A stretch of 8,699 nt of DNA. Origin: JANOMH01 sp031422295 (lineage in GTDB: Bacteria; Pseudomonadota; Alphaproteobacteria; Rhodobacterales; Rhodobacteraceae). Under the pieces are notes generated by a model, which was given only the letters and a program-made list of their open reading frames with translations, was not told the DNA's origin and made no database searches. The stretch covers positions 1-8,699 of the forward strand of contig JANOQM010000096.1 in the NCBI GenBank assembly GCA_031422295.1, in the 5' to 3' direction. Each line of letters starts with the position of its first letter. The stretch's first letter is position 1. The position numbers and the translations under genes are program-made. This document shows positions 1 through 5,709 of the stretch, piece after piece.

Positions 1-90
1 ATCGCGGTGTTCCATCGCAAGCCGCACCGCTCGTTCGCGGAACTCAGGTGAATACGGCTTCGCGGTCTTCTTCTTTTGTGCATGTTCCAT
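1..90 (-). CDS. IS3-family transposase OrfA, N-terminal 30 residues (partial)
   Basis: The minus strand from the ATG at 90-88 to the window edge encodes 30 residues without a stop. The stretch YSPEFRERAVRLAMEHRD is the recognisable opening of the OrfA helix-turn-helix domain (HTH_Tnp_1 type) of IS3-family elements, preceded by a lysine-rich start. A purine-rich CGGAGAA lies about 10 bases upstream of the ATG and fixes the start. In this family OrfA binds the terminal repeats, and a -1 frameshift with OrfB makes the full DDE transposase; OrfB is outside the window. The gene is cut by the window edge, so nothing can be said about its integrity. Confidence 0.85.
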   Translation of the reverse strand, partial: MEHAQKKKTAKPYSPEFRERAVRLAMEHRD

Positions 91-116
91 AATGGGCAAT
101 TCTCCGAGAGTTTTGC

Positions 117-141
117 CCTCCGGTAAACCCGGGGCGGTTCA
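117..141 (-). repeat. Terminal inverted repeat of the IS3-family element
   Basis: On the minus strand this reads TGAACCGCCCCGGGTTTACC followed by GGAGG. It begins with the TG dinucleotide conserved at IS3-family ends and lies 50 bases upstream of the OrfA start codon, the normal distance. The partner repeat is outside the window, so the repeat length is an estimate. Confidence 0.65.
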
Positions 142-250
142 GGGTCTGGCGCTGGCTGCGCCACGCCTCGCCCTGCGCCGTGCTGCGTGCGTGTCGGTCT
201 TGCCATCAGGCCACCCCGTTACTAGGCTTGTCCAAACTATGGAGCAGGAC

Positions 251-1423
251 ATGCACCGTCGACACTTTCTCCAGGCCGCAGGCGGGCTTGCTGCCGGACC
301 CTTGGTTGCCTGGCCTGCCACGGCCCAGGGACAGTCTGCCCCTTGGATCGCGGGGCTTGGCCATGGCCTTGGCATATCCGTGCATGACCTTTCCGAGGCG
401 ACGCTTGATGTCTGCGCCGGTGCGGGCTTTGGGTTCGTGCGCACCGATCTTTTCTGGTCGGACGTGGAGACAGAGCGCCACAAGCTTGACTGGTCGCGCT
501 GGGACCCGTTCGTTGCAGGATTGCAATTGCGGCGGCTTCGGCCCCTGTTCATCCTGGGGTTCAACAACCCGGACGTTTACGGCGGTCGCTGGATGGAGGG
601 GGTTACCACCTATATCGAGATACAGGCCTTCACCACCTTTGCCGCCGCCGCGGCAACGCGCTACCGTGACGCTGGGCCGATCTGGGAAATCTGGAACGAA
701 CCCAATCGCGCCAATTTCTGGGAGCCGCGCGAAAACCCTGCCGAGTACATGGCCCTTGCCCGCGCCACCGCCGAGGCGATCCGCCGTGCTGTGCCCGATG
801 CGGCGATCATCGGCCCGGCGCTGGGTCATAAGGTAGGCGAGCAAGTGCTGGACCTCGCCTTCCTGCAGGCGTGCCTTGACGACGGGCTTGCAGGCCTGGT
901 CGATGCCGTCAGTATTCACCCCTATGTGGACCCGGAAGTCGTGGCACCGGACTATGACAAGGTGCAGGCGATGGTGGATGCCGCCGCCGGGGGCCGGATG
1001 CTGCCCATCATGGCGACCGAATGGGGCTTTGCCACCAATAACTTCGTGTCCGACGACCTGCAGGCCGACGTGCTGGTGCGGATGTTCCTGATCAACCTCA
1101 GCCTCGGCATCCCCCTGTCGATCGCCTATGTCGCGGTGGACCGGACCGAAGAATATGTGCCCGAGGAAGAGCGTACTTATGGCATTGCGCGGGGCGACCA
1201 CACGCCCAAGGCCGCCTATCATGCCCTGCGCGAGATGAACGAGCGCTTGCGCGGCATGCGCTTTTTCGAGGCGCTGCCGATGGCCTCGGGCGATGTGGCG
1301 CTGGTCTTTGCGGGCGAGGCGGGGCGATGGATCGCCGTCTGGACCGCCGGCGAGCCGCATGAGGCGGAAGTGGCGGGCCAGACTGTCGCACTGACCAGCC
1401 GACCGGCCTATCTGGACGGTTGA
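251..1423 (+). CDS. Tat-exported glycoside hydrolase, clan A (cellulase/GH39-like)
   Basis: This 390-residue secreted glycosidase has a (beta/alpha)8 fold. The N-terminus carries a twin-arginine signal (RRHFLQ at residues 3-8), a hydrophobic stretch and an ATA|Q cleavage site near residue 25, so it should be exported folded to the periplasm. The motif IWEIWNEPN places the acid/base Glu at residue 150. ATEWGF places the likely nucleophile Glu at residue 257, matching clan GH-A retaining enzymes. VRTDLFWSDVE near the start and the C-terminal strand-rich region (AGRWIAVWTAGE) fit GH39- or GH5-like proteins. The substrate cannot be read from the sequence. The start at 251 is chosen because GGAG lies six bases upstream and it places the Tat motif at the extreme N-terminus. 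The open frame extends upstream to 92, but that part lies inside the IS3 element. The gene stands alone between two IS fragments, so its native promoter may have been displaced. Confidence 0.85.
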   Translation: MHRRHFLQAAGGLAAGPLVAWPATAQGQSAPWIAGLGHGLGISVHDLSEATLDVCAGAGFGFVRTDLFWSDVETERHKLDWSRWDPFVAGLQLRRLRPLFILGFNNPDVYGGRWMEGVTTYIEIQAFTTFAAAAATRYRDAGPIWEIWNEPNRANFWEPRENPAEYMALARATAEAIRRAVPDAAIIGPALGHKVGEQVLDLAFLQACLDDGLAGLVDAVSIHPYVDPEVVAPDYDKVQAMVDAAAGGRMLPIMATEWGFATNNFVSDDLQADVLVRMFLINLSLGIPLSIAYVAVDRTEEYVPEEERTYGIARGDHTPKAAYHALREMNERLRGMRFFEALPMASGDVALVFAGEAGRWIAVWTAGEPHEAEVAGQTVALTSRPAYLDG

Positions 1424-1494
1424 CAGCCACTCGGCTGAATGTAGGCGCGCGTCCGTGGCGTCGTTGTGGCATTGGCGTGCAGATGTCTCAGCAT
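1408..1494 (-). pseudogene. IS481-family transposase, N-terminal remnant
   Basis: From an ATG at 1494 on the minus strand, preceded at five bases by a strong ribosome binding site GGGAGG (1505-1500), the first 20 codons read MLRHLHANATTTPRTRAYIQ. I recognise this as the opening of IS481-family transposases (HANA.TTP.xR motif before the helix-turn-helix). The expected continuation (ELA.ELGVS..TVRRW, then the DDE core) is missing. After about position 1435 the frame reads eight unrelated residues and hits a TAG at 1410-1408, inside the glycosidase coding sequence. The gene is therefore a truncated, non-functional remnant, and the break lies somewhere between about 1424 and 1437. The attribution rests on recalled family similarity over 20 residues, supported by the ribosome binding site. 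Confidence 0.65.
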
Positions 1495-1574
1495 GGTAAC
1501 CTCCCTAGTGTGCCCAGCAAAACCGTACCATGCGCAACCCCAGAACCATCCAACCAGTCAGTCACGACAGAACA
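1437..1574 (-). mobile_element. Degraded 5' end of an IS481-type insertion sequence
   Basis: The transposase remnant is preceded on the minus strand by an AT-richer leader than its surroundings. A plausible element terminus lies near 1574-1569, where the minus strand reads TGTTCTGTCGTGACTGACTG; IS481 elements typically begin with TGT. The outer boundary is uncertain by several bases because the other inverted repeat is absent. No gene other than the remnant is present here. Confidence 0.45.
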
Positions 1575-1659
1575 CCCATGGGGGCGGTCAGGCGCTGCCC
1601 GGCGGCGCGTGGCGCCTTGATTCCGGGCGAAGGGGGAGGTGGCGGGACGGGTAAATGTT
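1575..1659. other. Non-coding GC-rich spacer between the IS481 remnant and the hairpin repeat
   Basis: No gene with a ribosome binding site or recognisable product is visible on either strand. The segment holds a short perfect inverted repeat, GGCGC-GTG-GCGCC (1604-1616), within a very GC-rich block, followed by purine-rich sequence. Together with the IS481 remnant and the adjacent hairpin repeat it fills the 284-base gap between the glycosidase and the LuxR-type regulator. Confidence 0.4.
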
Positions 1660-1711
1660 GTAGCGCGGGCTTCACCCCGCCGACCATTGTGGCGGGCTGA
1701 CCCCGCCCTAC
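1660..1711. repeat. Composite two-hairpin GC-rich repeat (REP-like)
   Basis: Two nearly identical units occur in tandem. They are GCGGGCTTCACCCCGCC (1665-1681) and GCGGGCTGACCCCGCC (1692-1707), and each can fold with a GCGGG/CCCGC stem. The pair is bounded by GTAG at 1660-1663 and its complement CTAC at 1708-1711, giving an overall palindromic layout. Such GTAGGGCGGGG...CCCGC units resemble dispersed intergenic repeats that I recall from Rhodobacterales, but copy number cannot be tested here. The right boundary contains the TAG stop codon (1710-1708, minus strand) of the LuxR-type gene, so the structure would form at the 3' end of that transcript and may act as a terminator or mRNA stabiliser. 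Confidence 0.55.
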
Positions 1712-2256
1712 GGGTCCACCACCCGCAGCCTCGCCCGTCCCTGTTCTTCCGCCTCGCTGAACAAACTGTCCAGAAAATACGCCGACAGTTCCGCCCGCCC
1801 GGACAATCCCGATTTCTGATAGACGGTTTGCGCCTGTTGCCGGATCGTGGCCTCGGATGTCGCCCGTGCAATGGCGATTTCCTTCATTGAACAGCCCTTC
1901 AGCAACAGGCCAGCCACATCTGCCTCGGCCGGGCTCAGCCCCCATTGGCGCAGCTGGTCAACAATCGCCTGCCCCATGGCGGCTATTTCGGTCTGGCGCG
2001 AACTGCGCCAGGATTCGCCCTGCGCCATGCTCCGCTCCAGATGCGATTTCAGCGCCAGTTGCCCGTCGCGCAGGTCATTGACCGTAAGCACCGCCCAGGC
2101 AACGGCGGCCATTGCCCCGAACAGCAACAGCTTTTCCAACGCATCGAGCGTCACATCGGTGCCGTTGATTGGGCCGGTCTCGCGCATCAGGTCCAGCGCC
2201 GAGACGGCAAGAAAGGCAGTTCCAATGACGATAATGACGACAATCAGGCGGCGCAT
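1708..2256 (-). CDS. Membrane-anchored LuxR-type transcriptional regulator
   Basis: The 182-residue protein has two predicted membrane helices (about residues 4-21 and 43-59), a charged linker (about 61-105) and a C-terminal LuxR/GerE helix-turn-helix (about 107-165). The HTH follows the family pattern closely: LSPAEADVAGLLLKGCSMKEIA, then SEATIRQQAQTVYQKSGLSGRAEL. There is no receiver or autoinducer-binding domain, so input would have to come through the membrane segments or a partner. The ATG at 2256 is preferred over upstream starts because AAAAGGAG lies seven bases before it and it begins directly at the first helix. It is divergent from the secreted protein gene at 2438, an arrangement in which the regulator often controls its neighbour; that link is inference. 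The target genes and signal are unknown. Confidence 0.85.
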   Translation of the reverse strand: MRRLIVVIIVIGTAFLAVSALDLMRETGPINGTDVTLDALEKLLLFGAMAAVAWAVLTVNDLRDGQLALKSHLERSMAQGESWRSSRQTEIAAMGQAIVDQLRQWGLSPAEADVAGLLLKGCSMKEIAIARATSEATIRQQAQTVYQKSGLSGRAELSAYFLDSLFSEAEEQGRARLRVVDP

Positions 2257-2437
2257 GAACAGGCTCCTTTTGCGCCGCAGTCTGCGCCCAAGCCGCAGTT
2301 CGGGCAATCAGGCAAATGCGATACGCCATTGGAAACCACCGGTCTGCCATGCGTCGGATGGTGTGCGGACCGGTTTGGGCCGACCTTGGTTGCAGGCCCG
2401 CCAGTCCGGTTGGCCCTGATCCCAAAGGAATACTCTC
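2257..2437. promoter_or_regulatory. Divergent intergenic region of the LuxR-type regulator and the secreted protein
   Basis: These 181 bases separate two genes transcribed away from each other, so promoters for both must lie here or be replaced by read-through. Both ribosome binding sites are clear: AAAAGGAG before 2256 on the minus strand and AAAGGAA before 2438 on the plus strand. I could not pick a convincing -35/-10 pair. The related words ACCGGTTTGGGCC and TCCGGTTGGCCC (within 2368-2416) form an imperfect direct repeat that could be an operator, but this is weak. Confidence 0.3.
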
Positions 2438-3169
2438 ATGTCTGTATTGCATCGCATCCTGCCCGTGCTGGCCCTGTTCCCCTTGGCTAATGTCGCCATT
2501 GCCGAGCCGGTATTGCCCGATTTCGCCGCTGCCGACTTCAGCGCCCCCGTCGAAAACCCCTACTTTCCCTTGCGTATCGGTCTGACCCGCACCCTGATGG
2601 GCACCGGCATGGAAAACGGCGAACCGGTTGTCGAATTGGGCGTTTTGACCGTCATCGGACCCGGCCCGGTGATCATGGGCGCCCAAAGTGTCACAGTGAT
2701 TGACGAGGCTTATTCCGGTGGCCGTCTGGTCGAACGGACCTATGATTATTTCGCCGCTGATGCCGAAGGTAATGTCTGGTATCTGGGCGAAGATGTCGAA
2801 AATTTCCGCTATGATGATGCGGGTATTCTGACCGGAACCGACAATGCCTCGGCCTGGCGGGCGGGCGTTAATGGCGCGGTGCCGGGGATTACCATGCCGA
2901 TTGACCTGACCCTTGGGGCCAGCCTGTTTCAGGAACACGCCCCGGTCGAAGAGGCGATGGATTATGCCGAACTGGTCGAAACCGGGCTGACCATTGACAC
3001 CCCCGAAGGCCAGTTCACCGATGTCATCAAGTTTTTTGAGGGCAGCACAGTTGAGGCCGATCTGCGCGAGTTCAAATATTACGCCCCCGGCGTCGGCATG
3101 ATCCGGGCGGATGAACACCTTGACGAGGCCCGCGCCAATCCGGGGGTGATCGTTGAAGCGCAGCCTTGA
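2438..3169 (+). CDS. Secreted protein of unknown function
   Basis: The 243-residue protein has a Sec-type signal peptide (hydrophobic residues about 6-20, AIA|E cleavage near residue 22) and no further membrane segment, so it is probably periplasmic or secreted. Characteristic stretches are NPYFPLRIG (40-48), EGNVWYLGEDVENF (110-123), AGVNGAVPGITMP (142-154) and EFKYYAPGVGMI (211-222). I recall the same pattern (NPYFPL..G, then GNVWYLGE, then KYYA.GVG) in widely distributed uncharacterised bacterial proteins, so it is a conserved family without an assigned function. No catalytic motif or metal site is evident; the many aromatic residues and alternating strands suggest a beta-rich fold. The start is supported by AAAGGAA seven bases upstream. 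It is divergent from the membrane LuxR-type regulator and ends in a hairpin that converges on the transporter gene. Confidence 0.75.
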   Translation: MSVLHRILPVLALFPLANVAIAEPVLPDFAAADFSAPVENPYFPLRIGLTRTLMGTGMENGEPVVELGVLTVIGPGPVIMGAQSVTVIDEAYSGGRLVERTYDYFAADAEGNVWYLGEDVENFRYDDAGILTGTDNASAWRAGVNGAVPGITMPIDLTLGASLFQEHAPVEEAMDYAELVETGLTIDTPEGQFTDVIKFFEGSTVEADLREFKYYAPGVGMIRADEHLDEARANPGVIVEAQP

Positions 3170-3176
3170 ATAGGGG

Positions 3177-3199
3177 GGATGGGCAGATTGCCCATCCTA
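3177..3199. terminator. Perfect hairpin between convergent genes, containing the transporter stop codon
   Basis: GGATGGGCA and TGCCCATCC form a perfect 9-bp stem (3177-3185 with 3189-3197) around a 3-base loop. The hairpin begins eight bases after the TGA of the secreted-protein gene, and its right side overlaps the TAG stop (3199-3197) of the convergent transporter gene. It could act on transcripts from both directions, though there is no T-run on either side. On the minus strand it reads TAGGATGGGCAATCTGCCCA, which resembles a dispersed intergenic hairpin repeat in related genomes, so it may be a repeat rather than a dedicated terminator. Confidence 0.5.
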
Positions 3200-4054
3200 C
3201 CGCCGCCCGACCAGCGCGAACACTCCGCTGCCGACCACAATGGCGCTGCCCAGCAGCGTCCACGCATCGGGGCGTTCGCCAAACACCGTCGCCCCGAGGA
3301 TCAGCGCGAATACCAGCCGGGTATAGCGGAACGGGGTAACGGCCCCGACCTCGCCAGTGCGCATGGCGATGGTCAGGGCGTAATAGCCACCCACCCCGGC
3401 GATGCTTGCGCCCACCAGCAGCAGGGTCACCAGGGCCGAGGGCCAGACGGTGCCGCCATTGACCAAGGACAGCCCGATCCCAACCAGCGTCAGCACAGCA
3501 AAGCCTGCCACGCCCAGCTGCATATTGGACAGGCCCGGCGGGGCGGCCCGTGTCGCCAGATCGCGCCCGGCAAAGCCGATCATGCCCACCACGGCCAACA
3601 GCGACAGCGCCGAATAGCCCGCAAATCCCGGCCGCAGGATCAGCATCACCCCGGCAAAGCCACACAGGATGGCAATCCAGCGCGACAGGCTGACCTTTTC
3701 CCCCAACACCACCGCCGCCCCAGCCACCACCAGCAAGGGTGTGGCCTGTAATATCGCCGTGGCGCTGGTCAACGGGGTCAGGGTAAAGGCCAGCGCATAA
3801 AACAACCGCCCGGTCACCTCGAACCCCGACCGGATCAGGATTTGCCGCGACAGAAACGCGGGCGCAAAGATGGTCTCGCCCCTCTGCCGCGTCAGCAGCA
3901 CAAAGGCCAAAAGACCAACTGCGCCATACAGCCCCAGCGCCTGCCCCAGCGGCACGGTGGGGACGGCGGCCTTGAGGAACATATCCTCAACCGCGAACCC
4001 GGCCATGCTGGCCACCATGAACAGGCTGCCACGTTGGTTCGGGGTCAGGTGCAT
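3197..4054 (-). CDS. DMT-superfamily transporter with two EamA domains
   Basis: The 285-residue inner-membrane protein has about ten hydrophobic helices in two homologous halves (roughly residues 7-141 and 150-283), the normal size and layout of the drug/metabolite transporter family (EamA). Family signs include the conserved turn TSATAILQATPLLVVAGAAVVLGEK (residues near 97-121) and the matching second-half pattern GEVGAVTPFRYTRLVFALILGATVFGER. Such proteins usually export amino acids, amines or other small metabolites; this one's substrate cannot be assigned. The ATG directly follows the TGA of the amidohydrolase gene (TGAATG) with no clear ribosome binding site of its own, which points to translational coupling. 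It is the last gene of the dapA operon. The context suggests it transports the substrate or product of the amidohydrolase, which is inference. Confidence 0.88.
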   Translation of the reverse strand: MHLTPNQRGSLFMVASMAGFAVEDMFLKAAVPTVPLGQALGLYGAVGLLAFVLLTRQRGETIFAPAFLSRQILIRSGFEVTGRLFYALAFTLTPLTSATAILQATPLLVVAGAAVVLGEKVSLSRWIAILCGFAGVMLILRPGFAGYSALSLLAVVGMIGFAGRDLATRAAPPGLSNMQLGVAGFAVLTLVGIGLSLVNGGTVWPSALVTLLLVGASIAGVGGYYALTIAMRTGEVGAVTPFRYTRLVFALILGATVFGERPDAWTLLGSAIVVGSGVFALVGRR

Positions 4055-5707
4055 TCAGGTGGCCAGATAGGTGGTTTGTCCGCCGCAAATGGTCCGGGTG
4101 ATGTGCATCTGGTCAATTTGGGCCGGATCGGTGGCCTCGATATCACCCGACAGCACCACGATGTCGGCGGCCAGACCGGGGCGCAGGATGCCTGTCAGAT
4201 GGTCCAGATGTGCGGCCCATGCGCCGCCTGCGGTATAGGCCCGCAGGGTTTCGTGCAGGTTTAGCGACTGATTGCTGCCGCCGGGATAGCGGGGCCGGGT
4301 TAGTGCGGCCTTGATCCCGCGCAACACGTTGACATCGGTCACCGGCCAGTCGCTGGCAAAGGCAATCTTTGCGCCGTTGTCAGCCAGTGTCCGGCACAGA
4401 TACGCGTCGTTCCAGTGATCCGCGCCCAGTATGTCCAGCGTCGGTTGCAGGGCGAAATCCATCGCACCGGGCGCATGCACGGGCTGCAATGATGCGGTGA
4501 TCCCAAGGGCGGCAAGGCGCGGGATGTCCGCCCGGTCGATCAGTTCGATATGCTCGATCCGGTGGCGGCTATCGCGCGCGCCGTTGCTGGCACGGGCGGC
4601 CTGATAGCCGTCGATGGTCAGCCTGACAGCCCCGTCGCCAATAGCGTGAACCGCCATTTGCAGCCCGCGTCTGTCAACTTCGGTGGCTATGCGGGCAAAA
4701 GTTTCGGCGCTAAACAAAGGTTCGGACCGATGCCCCGGATGACCGGGATAGTCGTGCAGCTGATATGCGGTCCGGCTGTCGGTCACCCCGTCCATAAAGA
4801 ATTTCACGAAGCCCGACGACAGCCAGTCATCGTTGAAATCCGCATGCAGGGCGCTGGCAATGTCCAGATCGGCCAGCGCCATATCGGGTTTGAAATGGAA
4901 CGGCACCTTGACCCGCGCGGTCAGATTACCTGCCGCGCGCAACCCAGCCAACAAATCCAGCGTGTACCGGTTGCCGTCCATATTGATGATCGTCGTAATC
5001 CCGTGCCGGGCGCAGTGGGCCAGTCCCAGGGCAGTTTTTGCCCGGTCTATCGCCTGTTCGGCGTCCGTGGGCCAGGGGGCCGGGTCGCGCCCGGTAGAAA
5101 TCCCCAGGTTCAGCCGCCCTTCACCGCCCACAGCGATGATCGGGGCAAATGCCTCGAATTCGCGCAATTCACCGGTGGCCAGACCGTCGGGACCGATAAC
5201 AACCTCGTGCCCCGGTGGCATCGCGGCCCCCTGCAGTAGCCCCGCCGCAGTCAGCGCCGCTGTGTTGGCCCAGACGGTATGCAGATCAATCGCGGTGATC
5301 GCGATGGGCCGGTCGGGCAGAATGGCATCGAGCATCTGGCGGGTGATCGGTTGACCATCAAGGCTGTAAATCCCGCCCTGGGCCATCAGCAGCGGCGCGG
5401 CGGGGTTAGCGGCGGCAAAGGCGCGAAAGGCGGTCGTCGCATGGGCCATTGTGCTGACCCCGTGCAAGTGCAAATGCGCCAGTTGCGCCCCGCCCAGCAC
5501 CAGATGCAGGTGGCTTTCGACAAAGCCGGGCAGGACGGTGGCCCCTTGGCAGTCGATGATTTCGGTCTGCGGCCCGGCCAGCGCCATAACCGCCGCGCTA
5601 TCGCCGACAGCAGTGATTTTCCCGCCCGATACGGCCACAGCCCCAGCCCGGGGATTGCCCGCATCCATCGTCAGGACCCGGCCAAGCAAGATCAGATCGG
5701 GCACCAT
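4055..5707 (-). CDS. YtcJ-type metal-dependent amidohydrolase
   Basis: The 550-residue enzyme of the amidohydrolase superfamily (amidohydrolase_3 / YtcJ group) is probably cytoplasmic, since no signal peptide is seen. An N-terminal beta-sandwich segment precedes a TIM-barrel. The metal-site motifs are intact: ESHLHL (His66 and His68), FVKFFMDG with the probable bridging Lys302, AVHAIGDGA (His354), RIEHIEL (His386) and FASDWPV (Asp453). The C-terminus returns to the sandwich domain (GLAADIVVLSGDIE). These proteins hydrolyse C-N bonds in cyclic amides, N-acyl or formamide-like compounds; the substrate is not predictable here. The length is typical of the family. Its ATG lies two bases after the dapA stop (TGACCATG), so it is in the same transcript, and its stop abuts the transporter start. 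Its place after dapA is unusual in my recollection of related genomes, where smpB often follows. Confidence 0.88.
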   Translation of the reverse strand: MVPDLILLGRVLTMDAGNPRAGAVAVSGGKITAVGDSAAVMALAGPQTEIIDCQGATVLPGFVESHLHLVLGGAQLAHLHLHGVSTMAHATTAFRAFAAANPAAPLLMAQGGIYSLDGQPITRQMLDAILPDRPIAITAIDLHTVWANTAALTAAGLLQGAAMPPGHEVVIGPDGLATGELREFEAFAPIIAVGGEGRLNLGISTGRDPAPWPTDAEQAIDRAKTALGLAHCARHGITTIINMDGNRYTLDLLAGLRAAGNLTARVKVPFHFKPDMALADLDIASALHADFNDDWLSSGFVKFFMDGVTDSRTAYQLHDYPGHPGHRSEPLFSAETFARIATEVDRRGLQMAVHAIGDGAVRLTIDGYQAARASNGARDSRHRIEHIELIDRADIPRLAALGITASLQPVHAPGAMDFALQPTLDILGADHWNDAYLCRTLADNGAKIAFASDWPVTDVNVLRGIKAALTRPRYPGGSNQSLNLHETLRAYTAGGAWAAHLDHLTGILRPGLAADIVVLSGDIEATDPAQIDQMHITRTICGGQTTYLAT

Positions 5708-5709
5708 GG

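Larger units (their letters stand above)
1..141 (-). mobile_element. 5' end of an IS3-family insertion sequence, cut by the window edge
   Basis: Read on the minus strand, the segment starts with the terminal sequence TGAACCGCCCCGGG at 141. It continues through a leader with a good ribosome binding site (CGGAGAA) into the start of a transposase OrfA at 90. The terminal TG, the GC-rich inverted repeat, the short leader and OrfA together are the standard 5' end of an IS3-family element. The remaining roughly 1.1 kb (rest of OrfA, OrfB and the other repeat) lies beyond base 1. Because the opposite end is not visible, neither the target duplication nor intactness can be judged. The element's end lies 109 bases upstream of the glycoside hydrolase start codon. 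Confidence 0.8.

Noticed and set aside
198..228. TTGCCA (200-205) as a -35 box for the glycosidase
   Set aside because: No acceptable -10 lies 16-18 bases downstream; the best candidate, TAGGCT, matches only three of six positions.
206..1360. 384-residue minus-strand open frame opposite the glycosidase
   Set aside because: The plus strand carries catalytic motifs and a Tat signal. The antisense product is low-complexity and His/Arg-rich with no family.
1424..1437. CAGCC-ACTC-GGCTG hairpin directly after the glycosidase stop
   Set aside because: The stem is only five base pairs, has no T-run, and partly overlaps the IS481 breakpoint, so it is not a supportable terminator.
2075..3118. 347-residue minus-strand open frame opposite the secreted-protein gene
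   Set aside because: It runs antisense through a gene with a signal peptide and clear ribosome binding site, crosses into the LuxR gene, and has no recognisable domain.
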